A stretch of DNA of 64,000 nt from Methanobacteriota archaeon (GTDB lineage Archaea; Thermoplasmatota; Thermoplasmata; Methanomassiliicoccales; Methanomethylophilaceae), in the NCBI GenBank assembly GCA_023402275.1, contig JAEXCH010000002.1, positions 124,001 through 188,000 of the forward strand. Direction: 5' to 3'. Below are positions 7,942-15,822 of this stretch, one piece after another. The notes beneath the pieces were generated by a model. It did not search any database. It saw only the letters and a list, made by a program, of their open reading frames with translations, and was not told the origin of the DNA. Each line of letters begins with the position of its first letter. The stretch's first letter is position 1. Made by a program: the position numbers and the translations under genes.

Positions 7942-9066
7942 GTGATAGACACGCACGACAAGACAATTGTGGACCTGGATACAGATGAGATCTACGATCT
8001 GAACATAGATGATGAATCAGAGACATCCGTCACGTTCAAGAATTATCATTCTTACATAAAGAATAAAAAATGGTTTATTCTCGGATGTTTTGTAATTCTA
8101 GTTATAGGAGTAATAATTGCATCAAATATAGGATCCATGAATATCCCATTCTGGGATGTAATAAGGTCCATCTTTACATTCAATGCGGAAGGGGTCGGTC
8201 ATATTGTATGGAATGTTAGGATGGTTAGGATTCTTGCATGCATACTGGTAGGTGCTGGGCTTGCTGTTGCGGGAGTTGTCATGCAATGCATACTCCGCAA
8301 CCCCCTTGCATCACCATATACCTTAGGCCTATCTAGTGCAGCAGCATTCGGAGCGTCCTTTGCAATAGTTATTCTTCAGGCGGGGTCAAGTGCCACGTCC
8401 GGCATAACAATCAATAATCCTTACATCACAACAATATGCGCATTCCTTTTCAGTCTGCTTGCTACAGCCATAATACTAATACTAACTAGAATCACCAAAG
8501 TTACAGCCGAAACAATGGTTCTAGCAGGAGTTGCCATCAATGCGATATTCACTGCCGCCCTTTCGTTCATGCAATATATCGCATCAGATACCCAGCTTGC
8601 CAACATAATATCATGGACATTCGGCAATATGGGTAGAGCGACGTGGACATGGGACCTCATCCTCTTTGCGGTGTTGTTGCCTATCGTTATGTATTTCATC
8701 TATCGGCGTTGGGATTACAATGCGATAGATTCCGGAGAGGAGACCGCAAAGGGCCTTGGTATTAACACCGAAAGAGAACGCACCATAGGGATGATACTTG
8801 CCGTCCTTGTATCCTCGGTCGCAGTATCGTTCTTTGGGATAATAGCATTCATCGGTCTTCTCGGACCGCACATAGCCAGAATGATAATCGGAGGGGATCA
8901 CAGATACCTCATTCCTGCATCGATACTCATTGGTTCTCTGATAATGGTTATATCCGATGTAATTGGGATGAATATACTTCATCCGATGGTCATTCCCGTG
9001 GGTATAATAACATCCATGCTCGGAGGTCCGTTATTCATCTATCTCCTGATAAGGAGGTACAGGTGA
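7942..9066 (+). CDS. FecCD/BtuC-family ABC permease
   Basis: A ten-helix permease of the iron-siderophore/B12 family. Diagnostic stretches are RMVRILACILVGAGLAVAG, QCILRNPLASPYTLGLSSAA and IAFIGLLGPHIARMIIGGDH. The N-terminus before the first helix is unusually long and acidic (DLDTDEIYDLNIDDESE). The frame is open back into the upstream gene; GTG at 7942 just after that gene's stop is proposed, GTG at 7969 is an alternative. The stop TGA (9064-9066) overlaps the ATG of the ATPase gene. Confidence 0.8.
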   Translation: MIDTHDKTIVDLDTDEIYDLNIDDESETSVTFKNYHSYIKNKKWFILGCFVILVIGVIIASNIGSMNIPFWDVIRSIFTFNAEGVGHIVWNVRMVRILACILVGAGLAVAGVVMQCILRNPLASPYTLGLSSAAAFGASFAIVILQAGSSATSGITINNPYITTICAFLFSLLATAIILILTRITKVTAETMVLAGVAINAIFTAALSFMQYIASDTQLANIISWTFGNMGRATWTWDLILFAVLLPIVMYFIYRRWDYNAIDSGEETAKGLGINTERERTIGMILAVLVSSVAVSFFGIIAFIGLLGPHIARMIIGGDHRYLIPASILIGSLIMVISDVIGMNILHPMVIPVGIITSMLGGPLFIYLLIRRYR

Positions 9067-9818
9067 TGTTGTTCGATGTGGACGGTATCGAATTCTCATA
9101 CGGCAGCGTACCTACCTTGAAGGACATCTCATTCAATGTAGAAAGGGATGAGGTGGTCACTCTACTGGGCCCTAACGGAGTGGGAAAGACCACTCTCCTG
9201 AAATGTTTGAATAAGGTCTTGGAACCTGATTGCGGAAGTGTGCTGATAGATGACGTGGATATGCATCAGATCACCAGAAGGGAAGCGGCCAAGCAGATGG
9301 GTTATGTTCCTCAAAGAGGGGATGTGTCTAGGATGACGGTCTTCGATGCCGTACTATTGGGAAGGAGACCCTACATAGAATGGGATGCTTCAGAGAAGGA
9401 CCTTCGTTTGACCAGCAGGATAATCGACCTAATGGGCCTCAAGGAGATGTCACTTAGATATGTTGATGAGATAAGCGGCGGAGAATATCAACTTGTACAG
9501 ATAGCAAGGGCTCTGGCACAGCAACCGAAGGTCATACTCATGGATGAACCGACAAGCAGTTTGGATATCTCAAATCAACACATGATAATGAAAACTATAA
9601 GGAAGATCGTTCAAAGGAATCACATGGCGGCGATCATGACCATACATGATCTGAACCTTGCTGTCAGGTATTCCGATAAGTTCATAATGATGCATGGAGG
9701 AACGATATTCGCTGCCGGGGATCACGATGTCATAACCCCGGAGAACATAAAGGCCGCATATCACATCGATGCCTTTGTCGAAAATGTAAACGGAATACCG
9801 ATAGTGATACCAAAATAA
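9066..9818 (+). CDS. ABC importer ATPase (FepC/BtuD type)
   Basis: 250-residue ATPase pairing with the FecCD permease. Walker A GPNGVGKTT, signature ISGGE (SGGEYQLVQIARAL), Walker B VILMDEP and H-loop IHD are present. The ATG at 9066 overlaps the permease stop and has a strong SD, AAGGAGGT, at 9051-9058; the upstream GTG at 9063 is less likely. The substrate (ferric chelate, cobalamin or other corrinoid) cannot be read from the sequence. Stop TAA followed directly by the SD of the next gene. Confidence 0.85.
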   Translation: MLFDVDGIEFSYGSVPTLKDISFNVERDEVVTLLGPNGVGKTTLLKCLNKVLEPDCGSVLIDDVDMHQITRREAAKQMGYVPQRGDVSRMTVFDAVLLGRRPYIEWDASEKDLRLTSRIIDLMGLKEMSLRYVDEISGGEYQLVQIARALAQQPKVILMDEPTSSLDISNQHMIMKTIRKIVQRNHMAAIMTIHDLNLAVRYSDKFIMMHGGTIFAAGDHDVITPENIKAAYHIDAFVENVNGIPIVIPK

Positions 9819-9830
9819 GGAGGGACAGGA

Positions 9831-10481
9831 ATGGAACATCATCAACATAATCATCATAACCCTGCACAGGGAGAGGATCAGAAGGAATTCTTCAACAAGA
9901 TGGCAAAGGATTGGGACGAAGTGTCGATCCACGAACAGGACAAAGTGGATTACATAACAACACTCCTTAAGATCAAAGGAAAGGAAAGGATATTGGATGT
10001 AGGTACGGGGACGGGAGTGATGATCCCTTTCTATGAGAAACATCTGACAACGGGTTCTGTACTTGCAGTTGATTTCTCCGAGAACATGATCGAACAATGC
10101 AGGAAGAAGTTCCCCTCTTCCCAGCATCCCAAGATAGATTTCCAGGTCGGGGACATATACGACATGACATATGAACAAGAATTCGATATCGTAATGAGTT
10201 ATTCATGCTTCCCTCATTTCACGGACCATCAGAAGGCGATCGACATATTCGCCAGATTCCTGAAACAGGATGGCCAGCTGGCTATCGCACATTCTTCGTC
10301 AAGGGACCATATAAATCATGTTCACAGCCACAGCAGTTCTCACATTCAACATGATGTACTGCCATCTTTGGAAGAACTTCACAGGATGATGGGAAAAGCG
10401 GGATTGTTCGTGACATTCGAACAGAGCGATGAGGACTACCACATCATCATCGCTGTCAAGGATTGCACTTGTAAAGTTTGA
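9831..10481 (+). CDS. class I SAM methyltransferase with His-rich N-terminus, in importer operon
   Basis: 216 residues. A His-rich head (MEHHQHNHHN) precedes a Rossmann methyltransferase domain with SAM motif I ILDVGTGTGVMIPFYEK, acidic motif II end AVDFSENM and motif IV region FDIVMSYSCFPHF. A second His-rich stretch (HINHVHSHSSSHIQH, about 167-181) follows SSSRD. It starts 12 bp after the ATPase gene with a strong SD (AGGAGGGACAGG), so it belongs to the importer operon. Methyltransferases of this kind often sit beside iron/corrinoid importers; the substrate is unknown. Metal binding by the His segments is inference. Stop TGA. Confidence 0.7.
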   Translation: MEHHQHNHHNPAQGEDQKEFFNKMAKDWDEVSIHEQDKVDYITTLLKIKGKERILDVGTGTGVMIPFYEKHLTTGSVLAVDFSENMIEQCRKKFPSSQHPKIDFQVGDIYDMTYEQEFDIVMSYSCFPHFTDHQKAIDIFARFLKQDGQLAIAHSSSRDHINHVHSHSSSHIQHDVLPSLEELHRMMGKAGLFVTFEQSDEDYHIIIAVKDCTCKV

Positions 10482-10510
10482 TTATAAAGGGGGTAGGCCC
10501 CCTGTTTTAC

Positions 10511-11218
10511 TTAAGCTATTTTCTGCGGCCTTCCGAACCAGATCAGAGGAATCAGACTCAGCAACGCAACACCGACGCATATCCAACCTTCTATCGGTGG
10601 TTTCTTCTCGGTGTAATTGTAATCCAGTGTATAACTCACGTACATCCTGCCATCGTTTTCGGTTGTAGCAACTCTATAGTCTCCGCTTGAGCCCACATAG
10701 AATTCATTATACCCTTCATGAAGTTCGAATACCTTACTTCCTTTTTTGAACACAATTCCGGAAGAATAATCGCTTACCTGGATATTGACGACCGATCCAT
10801 AAGGTATGTACTGTATCGCATCTGCACTGGCGTAAATGTCAATCTGCCCCAATACTATGAATTCCTCATCTATGGTCATATATACCGAGGTGGCTATCGC
10901 CACGATATATAGGATCTTATTGCCGCTTGTGGATAGACCATCATCTTCCATATTGAGTACATTCTCTCTGTTGTTCAGAGCAACAAGGAAAGCCTGTTCC
11001 TTTGATGACCCTTCACTGAATATGAATACTTCAGCCCAGCCCTCGTAACACATTGGATGAACTGATCGGATATCACTGCCCGCCTCGAACCTATAGATGT
11101 CCGTCATTAAAGCGTGTTCCATGGTTTGACCCTCTGCATTGGAATCATCGGAAGATAAGGATGATAAGGAAATAGACAACACCAGAATGGAGATCATCAC
11201 CAACAATATCTTTCTCAT
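10511..11218 (-). CDS. secreted, membrane-anchored protein of ABC-2 exporter operon
   Basis: From the ATG at 11218 (preceded by SD GGAGGTGTGATT) the product has 235 residues: signal peptide (MRKILLVMISILVLSISLSSL), a roughly 180-residue extracellular domain rich in Ser, Tyr and Asp, and one C-terminal helix (GWICVGVALLSLIPLIWFG) with a short basic tail. The family is not recognised. It is the third gene of an operon after an ATPase and an ABC-2 permease, so it may be an accessory subunit of that exporter. The longer frame starting at 11278 is not needed. Stop TAA. Confidence 0.6.
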   Translation of the reverse strand: MRKILLVMISILVLSISLSSLSSDDSNAEGQTMEHALMTDIYRFEAGSDIRSVHPMCYEGWAEVFIFSEGSSKEQAFLVALNNRENVLNMEDDGLSTSGNKILYIVAIATSVYMTIDEEFIVLGQIDIYASADAIQYIPYGSVVNIQVSDYSSGIVFKKGSKVFELHEGYNEFYVGSSGDYRVATTENDGRMYVSYTLDYNYTEKKPPIEGWICVGVALLSLIPLIWFGRPQKIA

Positions 11219-11220
11219 AA

Positions 11221-12069
11221 TCACACCTCCTTTAGCTTCATTGCCCATGCTCCCAGAATAAGAAAAGCGGCTCCCCATATTACAGAGACCGCCAACATCT
11301 CTATTGCAGAGTAAGAAGAGGGAAATAACCCTGCCATCACTCCATTTCCGAAACTGCTATCGATCAAAAGCAATGAGTGATATGAAGAATACATAGGCAT
11401 GGCTGTCAGGGGTCTTACGACCTCAGGGTCCCCAGATGCGGCCAGAAGAATGAAAGGCACCACCAATGTTATCGCTATCGATAATGCACCTGCACCTTTA
11501 CCCATCACAATGCTGAGGAAATATGTCATGCAAAGAAGTGCGAACATTCCAGATAGTGCTACCATGAGCATTCCTATCACATCGTTGGGATATGCCGGAT
11601 CGTAAACATTCCCTGAGATCAATGCTCCTCCTAGCGCCAGTAACATTACTGCGAATGACATGAAAAATGCCGCGAGGAACTTACCTGCAAAGAATGATGT
11701 CCTGGACATGGGCAGGGGGAAGTTGATGAATGCGGTCCTGTTCTTGAATTCAGAGGACATTATATCTCCGGAGAACTTAGAGGGGATGAGTACGATCATC
11801 AAAGGCAGCAAGATCAAGAGATAGGCTGTGTTCAACAACTCGCCTGCTTCGTTGAACTGATCCAATGCTCCTGAATACACTACAGCTGGGATCAGGAGTG
11901 CCACTAGGAAGTAGATGTATGTCGACACACTCTTCGAGTATAATCTCATTTGCAGTGCGAATACACTCTTCACCTGTCTCATATGATCTGTTGCCCTGAA
12001 GTCATATATTTCTTCGGCCCCATCATTTACATTATTGAAGCCATCATCTGACGTCATTTCTGTCACCAT
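11221..12069 (-). CDS. ABC-2 type permease
   Basis: 282 residues with a soluble N-terminal tail (about 1-40) and six hydrophobic segments. The pattern of an N-terminal amphipathic helix (VKSVFALQMRLYSKS), a large first helix and a C-terminal helix pair (MLAVSVIWGAAFLILGAWAM) fits the ABC-2 membrane subunits of NatAB-type exporters. It overlaps the ATPase gene by 26 bp if the ATG at 12069 is used; ATG at 12057 is an alternative. It is separated from the next gene by 2 bp. Cargo unknown; drugs, ions, lipids or peptides are all possible. Stop TGA. Confidence 0.75.
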   Translation of the reverse strand: MVTEMTSDDGFNNVNDGAEEIYDFRATDHMRQVKSVFALQMRLYSKSVSTYIYFLVALLIPAVVYSGALDQFNEAGELLNTAYLLILLPLMIVLIPSKFSGDIMSSEFKNRTAFINFPLPMSRTSFFAGKFLAAFFMSFAVMLLALGGALISGNVYDPAYPNDVIGMLMVALSGMFALLCMTYFLSIVMGKGAGALSIAITLVVPFILLAASGDPEVVRPLTAMPMYSSYHSLLLIDSSFGNGVMAGLFPSSYSAIEMLAVSVIWGAAFLILGAWAMKLKEV

Positions 12070-12988
12070 CCTGTGTCAGACTCATGTATAATGATTCCAG
12101 ATCCGACCCTTTATGTTTTATTGCTCTAAGGCCGAGGTTATGCTCCCTTATCATATCGACGACAGTGTATGCCGCATCCTTTTCAGATGATGCAACAACG
12201 AAAGTAAAATCATCAAGGATATCCACATTACCCTTTCCATAGATTATCTCGATATCAGAAAGGAATTCCTTGGTCATATTATTCTGAGTTTCTATCTCTA
12301 TCCTGAACTCCCCTTTCCCGCTGGTAAGAAGCTCCCTCACCTTTCCAGAAACAACGACCTTGCCTTGTCTTATCATTGTAACGGAGTCGCATAGTTCTGA
12401 GACCTCATTGAGCATGTGGGTGGAGATCAACATTGTCAATCCCCTGCCCTTCAGAGAACTTAGTATGTCCCTCACCTCCACCATGCCTCTGGGATCCAGC
12501 CCTGATGTGGGTTCATCGAGAATTAGTATCTCTGGATCGGACAACAGCGCCTGAGCAAGTGCCACTCTTTGTTTCATACCCTTAGAGAAATTGCCGATCT
12601 TGTCGTTGCGCCATTCCCACATTTTCACTTCATCCAATACTATCCTTATCCTCTCATCGACATCGCTTTTGCTTATTCCCCTTACATTCCCAATATACCT
12701 GAGCATTTCAACGGGAGTGAAATTAGAATAACATTCGGGGGTCTCGATCACACAGCCAACTGCCTTCATTGCCTTATGGTGTACAGCACAGTCGATGCCA
12801 TTGACCTTTGCATTTCCCGACGTCGGCCTTATCATACCGGATAAAAGCTTCAGTATTGTGGTCTTACCTGCACCGTTCGGCCCTAAAAGACCCATGAATT
12901 CACCTTTATTGATGGTCATGGATACATTATCGACCGCTACAAAACCACCGAATGATTTTGTGAGAGAACTTATCTCTATTGCTATCAT
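12044..12988 (-). CDS. ABC-2 exporter ATPase (CcmA/NatA type)
   Basis: 314 residues: nucleotide-binding domain with Walker A GPNGAGKTT, signature FSKGMKQRV, Walker B ILILDEPTSGLDP and H-loop STHM, then an 85-residue C-terminal regulatory extension typical of NatA/CcmA exporters. The SKGM form of the signature motif, not SGGQ, is normal in this group. No SD precedes the ATG; a TATA-like TATATTATC at about 13019-13029 lies upstream on this strand. The divergent XRE repressor and its operators share the intergenic region, so this exporter is a likely target. Stop TGA. Confidence 0.85.
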   Translation of the reverse strand: MIAIEISSLTKSFGGFVAVDNVSMTINKGEFMGLLGPNGAGKTTILKLLSGMIRPTSGNAKVNGIDCAVHHKAMKAVGCVIETPECYSNFTPVEMLRYIGNVRGISKSDVDERIRIVLDEVKMWEWRNDKIGNFSKGMKQRVALAQALLSDPEILILDEPTSGLDPRGMVEVRDILSSLKGRGLTMLISTHMLNEVSELCDSVTMIRQGKVVVSGKVRELLTSGKGEFRIEIETQNNMTKEFLSDIEIIYGKGNVDILDDFTFVVASSEKDAAYTVVDMIREHNLGLRAIKHKGSDLESLYMSLTQDGDRNDVR

Positions 12989-13109
12989 TTATTATCAAAA
13001 ACAGAACACTGTATTAACCTATATATTATCAGTAATTGGATAGATCACGATAAAGTGTACATTTTTTCCTTACCTCAAAGATATTGATTATAACCAACAG
13101 ATGTTAAAA

Positions 13110-13127
13110 TGGAAAGCTTACTTTACA
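13110..13127. promoter_or_regulatory. second, degenerate operator copy upstream of the XRE gene
   Basis: TGGAAAGCTTACTTTACA shares 15 of 18 bases with the near-perfect inverted repeat 41 bp downstream and keeps the same dyad layout. It ends just before the TATA-like TTTATATATT (13128-13137). A weaker half-site-like AAAGTGTACATTT lies at 13052-13064, toward the divergent exporter promoter. Confidence 0.45.
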
Positions 13128-13149
13128 TTTATATATTGAATAATCACAT

Positions 13150-13169
13150 ATGGAAAGTACACTTTCCAT
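13150..13169. promoter_or_regulatory. near-perfect inverted repeat, probable XRE autoregulatory operator
   Basis: ATGGAAAGT-AC-ACTTTCCAT has 9-bp arms and a 2-nt centre. It lies between the TATA-like element (13128-13137) and the SD of the XRE gene (GGTGATG at 13174-13180), that is, over the expected transcription start. Binding there would block initiation, which is how small XRE repressors usually control themselves. Confidence 0.65.
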
Positions 13170-13184
13170 GTTTGGTGATGAGCA

Positions 13185-13394
13185 TTGAAGAACAGATTGG
13201 AAGAGATAAGGAAGGGCAGAGATCTTAGCCAGGAACAACTGGCTGCTGATCTGGAGGTCTCCAGACAGACCATAGGTTCATTGGAGAACGGCAGGTACAA
13301 TCCATCCATCGTCCTTGCGATCAAGATAGCCAGATACTTTGGGAAGAACGTGGAGGAGATCTTCATATACGAAGGTGATGAGAATGAAGAATGA
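13185..13394 (+). CDS. small XRE-family helix-turn-helix repressor
   Basis: 69 residues forming a single HTH domain (LEEIRKGRDLSQEQLAADLE, VSRQTIGSLENGRYNPSIVL) followed by a family-typical end (FGKNVEEIFIYEGDE). The start is TTG at 13185 with SD GGTGATG; this gives the usual MKNRLEEIR beginning. The coding end overlaps the start of a small membrane protein gene, a common pairing of XRE regulator plus DUF2178-like membrane protein. Divergent from an ABC-2 exporter operon. Stop TGA. Confidence 0.85.
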   Translation: MKNRLEEIRKGRDLSQEQLAADLEVSRQTIGSLENGRYNPSIVLAIKIARYFGKNVEEIFIYEGDENEE

Positions 13395-13803
13395 TCGGAT
13401 ATACATATTATCAACAATGATCGGAGTGGTCATCCTGGCCGCAGGGATATTTGTCCTTTTGGCATATGGAGAGCCGGAAGGGAGTCTGATTGCGCTGCCA
13501 TATGTCTGCATTGGTATAGGTGCGGGCATAACTGGCGGAAGTATAGGCGGACTATACTCAAGTAAGAACAAGGATGCTGTCAAACTCAAGATGATAGAAG
13601 AGAAGGATGAACGCAACATAATGGTCAGGAGCATGGCGCTGTCCAAAACGTATATCGTATCATTCTTTGCATATACGGGCCTGATATTGGCATTTACCAT
13701 AGCAGGTGTCGACATCTATGTAATAATGGCAATGCTGGGGGTTTACATCTTTGTTCTGATCACAGGGCTATTCTATTTCAAAAAATACAATAAGATCTTG
13801 TAA
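13384..13803 (+). CDS. small membrane protein paired with XRE regulator (DUF2178-like)
   Basis: About 139 residues with four hydrophobic helices in two pairs, joined by a charged loop containing KMIEEKDERNIMVRSMA, a motif (EKDER) shared with DUF2178/DUF3796-type proteins. Start ATG at 13384 with GGTGATG upstream inside the XRE gene; ATG at 13378 is an alternative. The overlap with the XRE gene implies translational coupling. Function unknown; such membrane partners may sense a signal or sequester the regulator. Stop TAA. Confidence 0.65.
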   Translation: MKNDRIYILSTMIGVVILAAGIFVLLAYGEPEGSLIALPYVCIGIGAGITGGSIGGLYSSKNKDAVKLKMIEEKDERNIMVRSMALSKTYIVSFFAYTGLILAFTIAGVDIYVIMAMLGVYIFVLITGLFYFKKYNKIL

Positions 13804-14051
13804 ACCTGCAATACCCCCCATCCTGTGATAAATGAATGAGGATTTTGGGGGGAAAAAGCTGTTTATTTTTAAGGTGAAAAAAAGTTTAAGTATATGACGT
13901 AAAGAAGTTTCGGTTATGGATATTCCCGCTGATAAGACGGGTTTATTATCGTCCCCCCAATAATAAATCGTCGTTTAAGTATATTATAATTATTATTTCG
14001 TATACACGGACGTATTACAACAACCACAGCTAATGTTCATAAGAATGGAAG

Positions 14052-14124
14052 TGCTCCCATCGGGATTTGAACCCGAGTCGAAGCCTCGAGAGGGCTTCAT
14101 GATTGGCCGCTACACTATAGGAGC
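14052..14124 (-). tRNA. tRNA-Glu (CTC)
   Basis: Full cloverleaf on the minus strand: acceptor GCTCCTA/TGGGAGC, anticodon stem AAGCC/GGCTT with loop CTCTCGA giving anticodon CTC, T arm TCGGG-TTCAAAT-CCCGA, discriminator A. CCA is not encoded. A TATA-like AATTATATTAG (14147-14157 region) lies about 25 bp upstream. No intron. The 248 bp between this tRNA and the membrane protein gene to its left hold a G/T-rich and T-rich run but no gene that I can see. Confidence 0.95.
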
Positions 14125-14166
14125 TTATCCATAGCATTGCGATGTTACTAATATAATTTTCTAATG

Positions 14167-14964
14167 TCAAGGGTAGTTGAAGTCCATATCTGGGCGTGAT
14201 GCGAGCACTCTTTTGTGCTCCATCCTCCCCACTTGCTCTCTGACCTCGGATATCTTGTCAACGATCACTCCCACCTCTGAGGATATCTCCTCATCGGTCT
14301 GCCCAAACGTTATTCCGTTGAGTACAAGATCCAGATCACGATAGGTTATTCCCATCTCCTCCTCATCGGTCTGTCCTTCCCAAAGTCCTGCTGTCGGTAC
14401 CTTCTCTATTACTTCTTTTGGAACGCCGATTATCTCTGCGATCTGCCAGACCTGCGTTTTGTACAGATCTATTATCGGTACCATATCTGATGCCCCGTCA
14501 CCGAACTTCGTGAAGTACCCCATCAGATATTCGCTTCTGTTGGATGTCCCTACCACAAGATAATCCAATTTCTTTGCTCGGTTGTAAAGGACTATCATCC
14601 TGCATCTGGCCGATATGTTCCCTCTTTCCAGAGGCGCTTCTATGTTGGAGAATAACATCCCTGTGAAAGTATCGATCGCAGGTTGTATATCCACCACTTT
14701 GTATTCTGTACCCCACATCCTGCTCAGATCCGAAGTGAGAACATAGTCTGCAGGAGAACTTATCAATGACGGCATGAAGATGTTCAGAACATTTTCCGGA
14801 CCTATTGCATCCACACAGAGTTTGGTTGTGACCGCTGAATCCAGACCTCCGCTGGTTCCTACTATCAGACCTTTGCATCCTGCCTTTTTCACAGTGTCCC
14901 TTATGAACCTTATTATGGTCTCCACATCGTCCTTCGTCATCGTGTGAAGTACTTTTCCGACCAT
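14167..14964 (-). CDS. nadE: NH3-dependent NAD+ synthetase NadE
   Basis: 265 residues of the N-type ATP pyrophosphatase fold. The P-loop SGGLDS is at 39-44, and TSNRSEYLMGYFTKFGDG plus KTQVWQIAEIIGVP are conserved NadE stretches. The enzyme amidates nicotinic acid adenine dinucleotide to NAD+ in the cytoplasm using ATP. No glutaminase domain is fused; a stand-alone nitrilase-family gene is divergent 78 bp away. A TATA-like TTAATATC about 25 bp before the ATG at 14964 suggests a leaderless message. Stop TGA. Confidence 0.92.
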   Translation of the reverse strand: MVGKVLHTMTKDDVETIIRFIRDTVKKAGCKGLIVGTSGGLDSAVTTKLCVDAIGPENVLNIFMPSLISSPADYVLTSDLSRMWGTEYKVVDIQPAIDTFTGMLFSNIEAPLERGNISARCRMIVLYNRAKKLDYLVVGTSNRSEYLMGYFTKFGDGASDMVPIIDLYKTQVWQIAEIIGVPKEVIEKVPTAGLWEGQTDEEEMGITYRDLDLVLNGITFGQTDEEISSEVGVIVDKISEVREQVGRMEHKRVLASRPDMDFNYP

Positions 14965-15042
14965 GTATACTGTATGGAGGTCATGATATTAAGTGTTCCA
15001 TGACCTCAGAAGTATTATCTCCTAATACATTGATTCGATCTC

Positions 15043-15822
15043 ATGGGGATCAGGCTTGCACTATGCCAATACCAATCTTCCATCGGAGAGGTTGGGCATA
15101 ATCTCAACAAGATAATGAGTGTTATATCCCAGACCCGTTCCGATGTTTATGTTTTCCCTGAATTGTTCCTTACGGGATATGGTGCGGATTACACATCACT
15201 TGAGGATGATGTTCAATATGCTGTTGATAAGATCAAACTCTGGTGCATGGAGAAGGATATCGCTGTCATAGTAGGGGCTCCTTCATACGATCCCAAAGGA
15301 ATGAAGAATTCCCTGTTGTTCATAACTTCGGAAGGTGTTGTGAGATATGATAAATTGTATCTTGCCCGTTTTGGAGTGTATTCTGAAAGTGAGTTCACAA
15401 AGGGAGAGCGACCCATAACATGTAAGTTCAAAGGTCTGACCTTCGGACTTTCGATATGCTATGACATATTCTTTCCGGAGATCTATCGCAGTTATGCATT
15501 ATCATGTGCCGATGTCAACATCTGTATCGCGGCATCAGCAACCCCATCCAAGGATTATTTTGACAGGATACTTCCGGCAAGATCCCTGGAGAACGTTCTT
15601 TACACTGTGTTCGTCAACAGTATCGGTACTTCAGGAGACAAGGAATTCTATGGACGTTCCAGACTCGTCGGGCCATTGGGAGATACTCTCAGCGAACTCG
15701 ATGACGAGGAAAAAGCACTGTGTGTCTATGTTGATCGGGATGTTGTTACTAATGCAAGAAAGGAACGCAGACACCTAGAGGACAGAAGAGTGGATATAAC
15801 CTGGCTTCCGGATACCCTCTGA
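15043..15822 (+). CDS. nitrilase-superfamily carbon-nitrogen hydrolase
   Basis: 259 residues with the Glu-Lys-Cys catalytic triad of the superfamily: E40 (FPELFLTGY), K104 (YDKLYL) and C139 (SICYDIFFPE). Such enzymes cleave amides or nitriles; one branch is the glutaminase domain of glutamine-dependent NAD synthetases. Because nadE lies head-to-head with it, a role as detached glutaminase for NadE is plausible but not shown. An omega-amidase-like role is the alternative. ATG start; stop TGA, convergent and abutting cfbB. Confidence 0.8.
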   Translation: MGIRLALCQYQSSIGEVGHNLNKIMSVISQTRSDVYVFPELFLTGYGADYTSLEDDVQYAVDKIKLWCMEKDIAVIVGAPSYDPKGMKNSLLFITSEGVVRYDKLYLARFGVYSESEFTKGERPITCKFKGLTFGLSICYDIFFPEIYRSYALSCADVNICIAASATPSKDYFDRILPARSLENVLYTVFVNSIGTSGDKEFYGRSRLVGPLGDTLSELDDEEKALCVYVDRDVVTNARKERRHLEDRRVDITWLPDTL

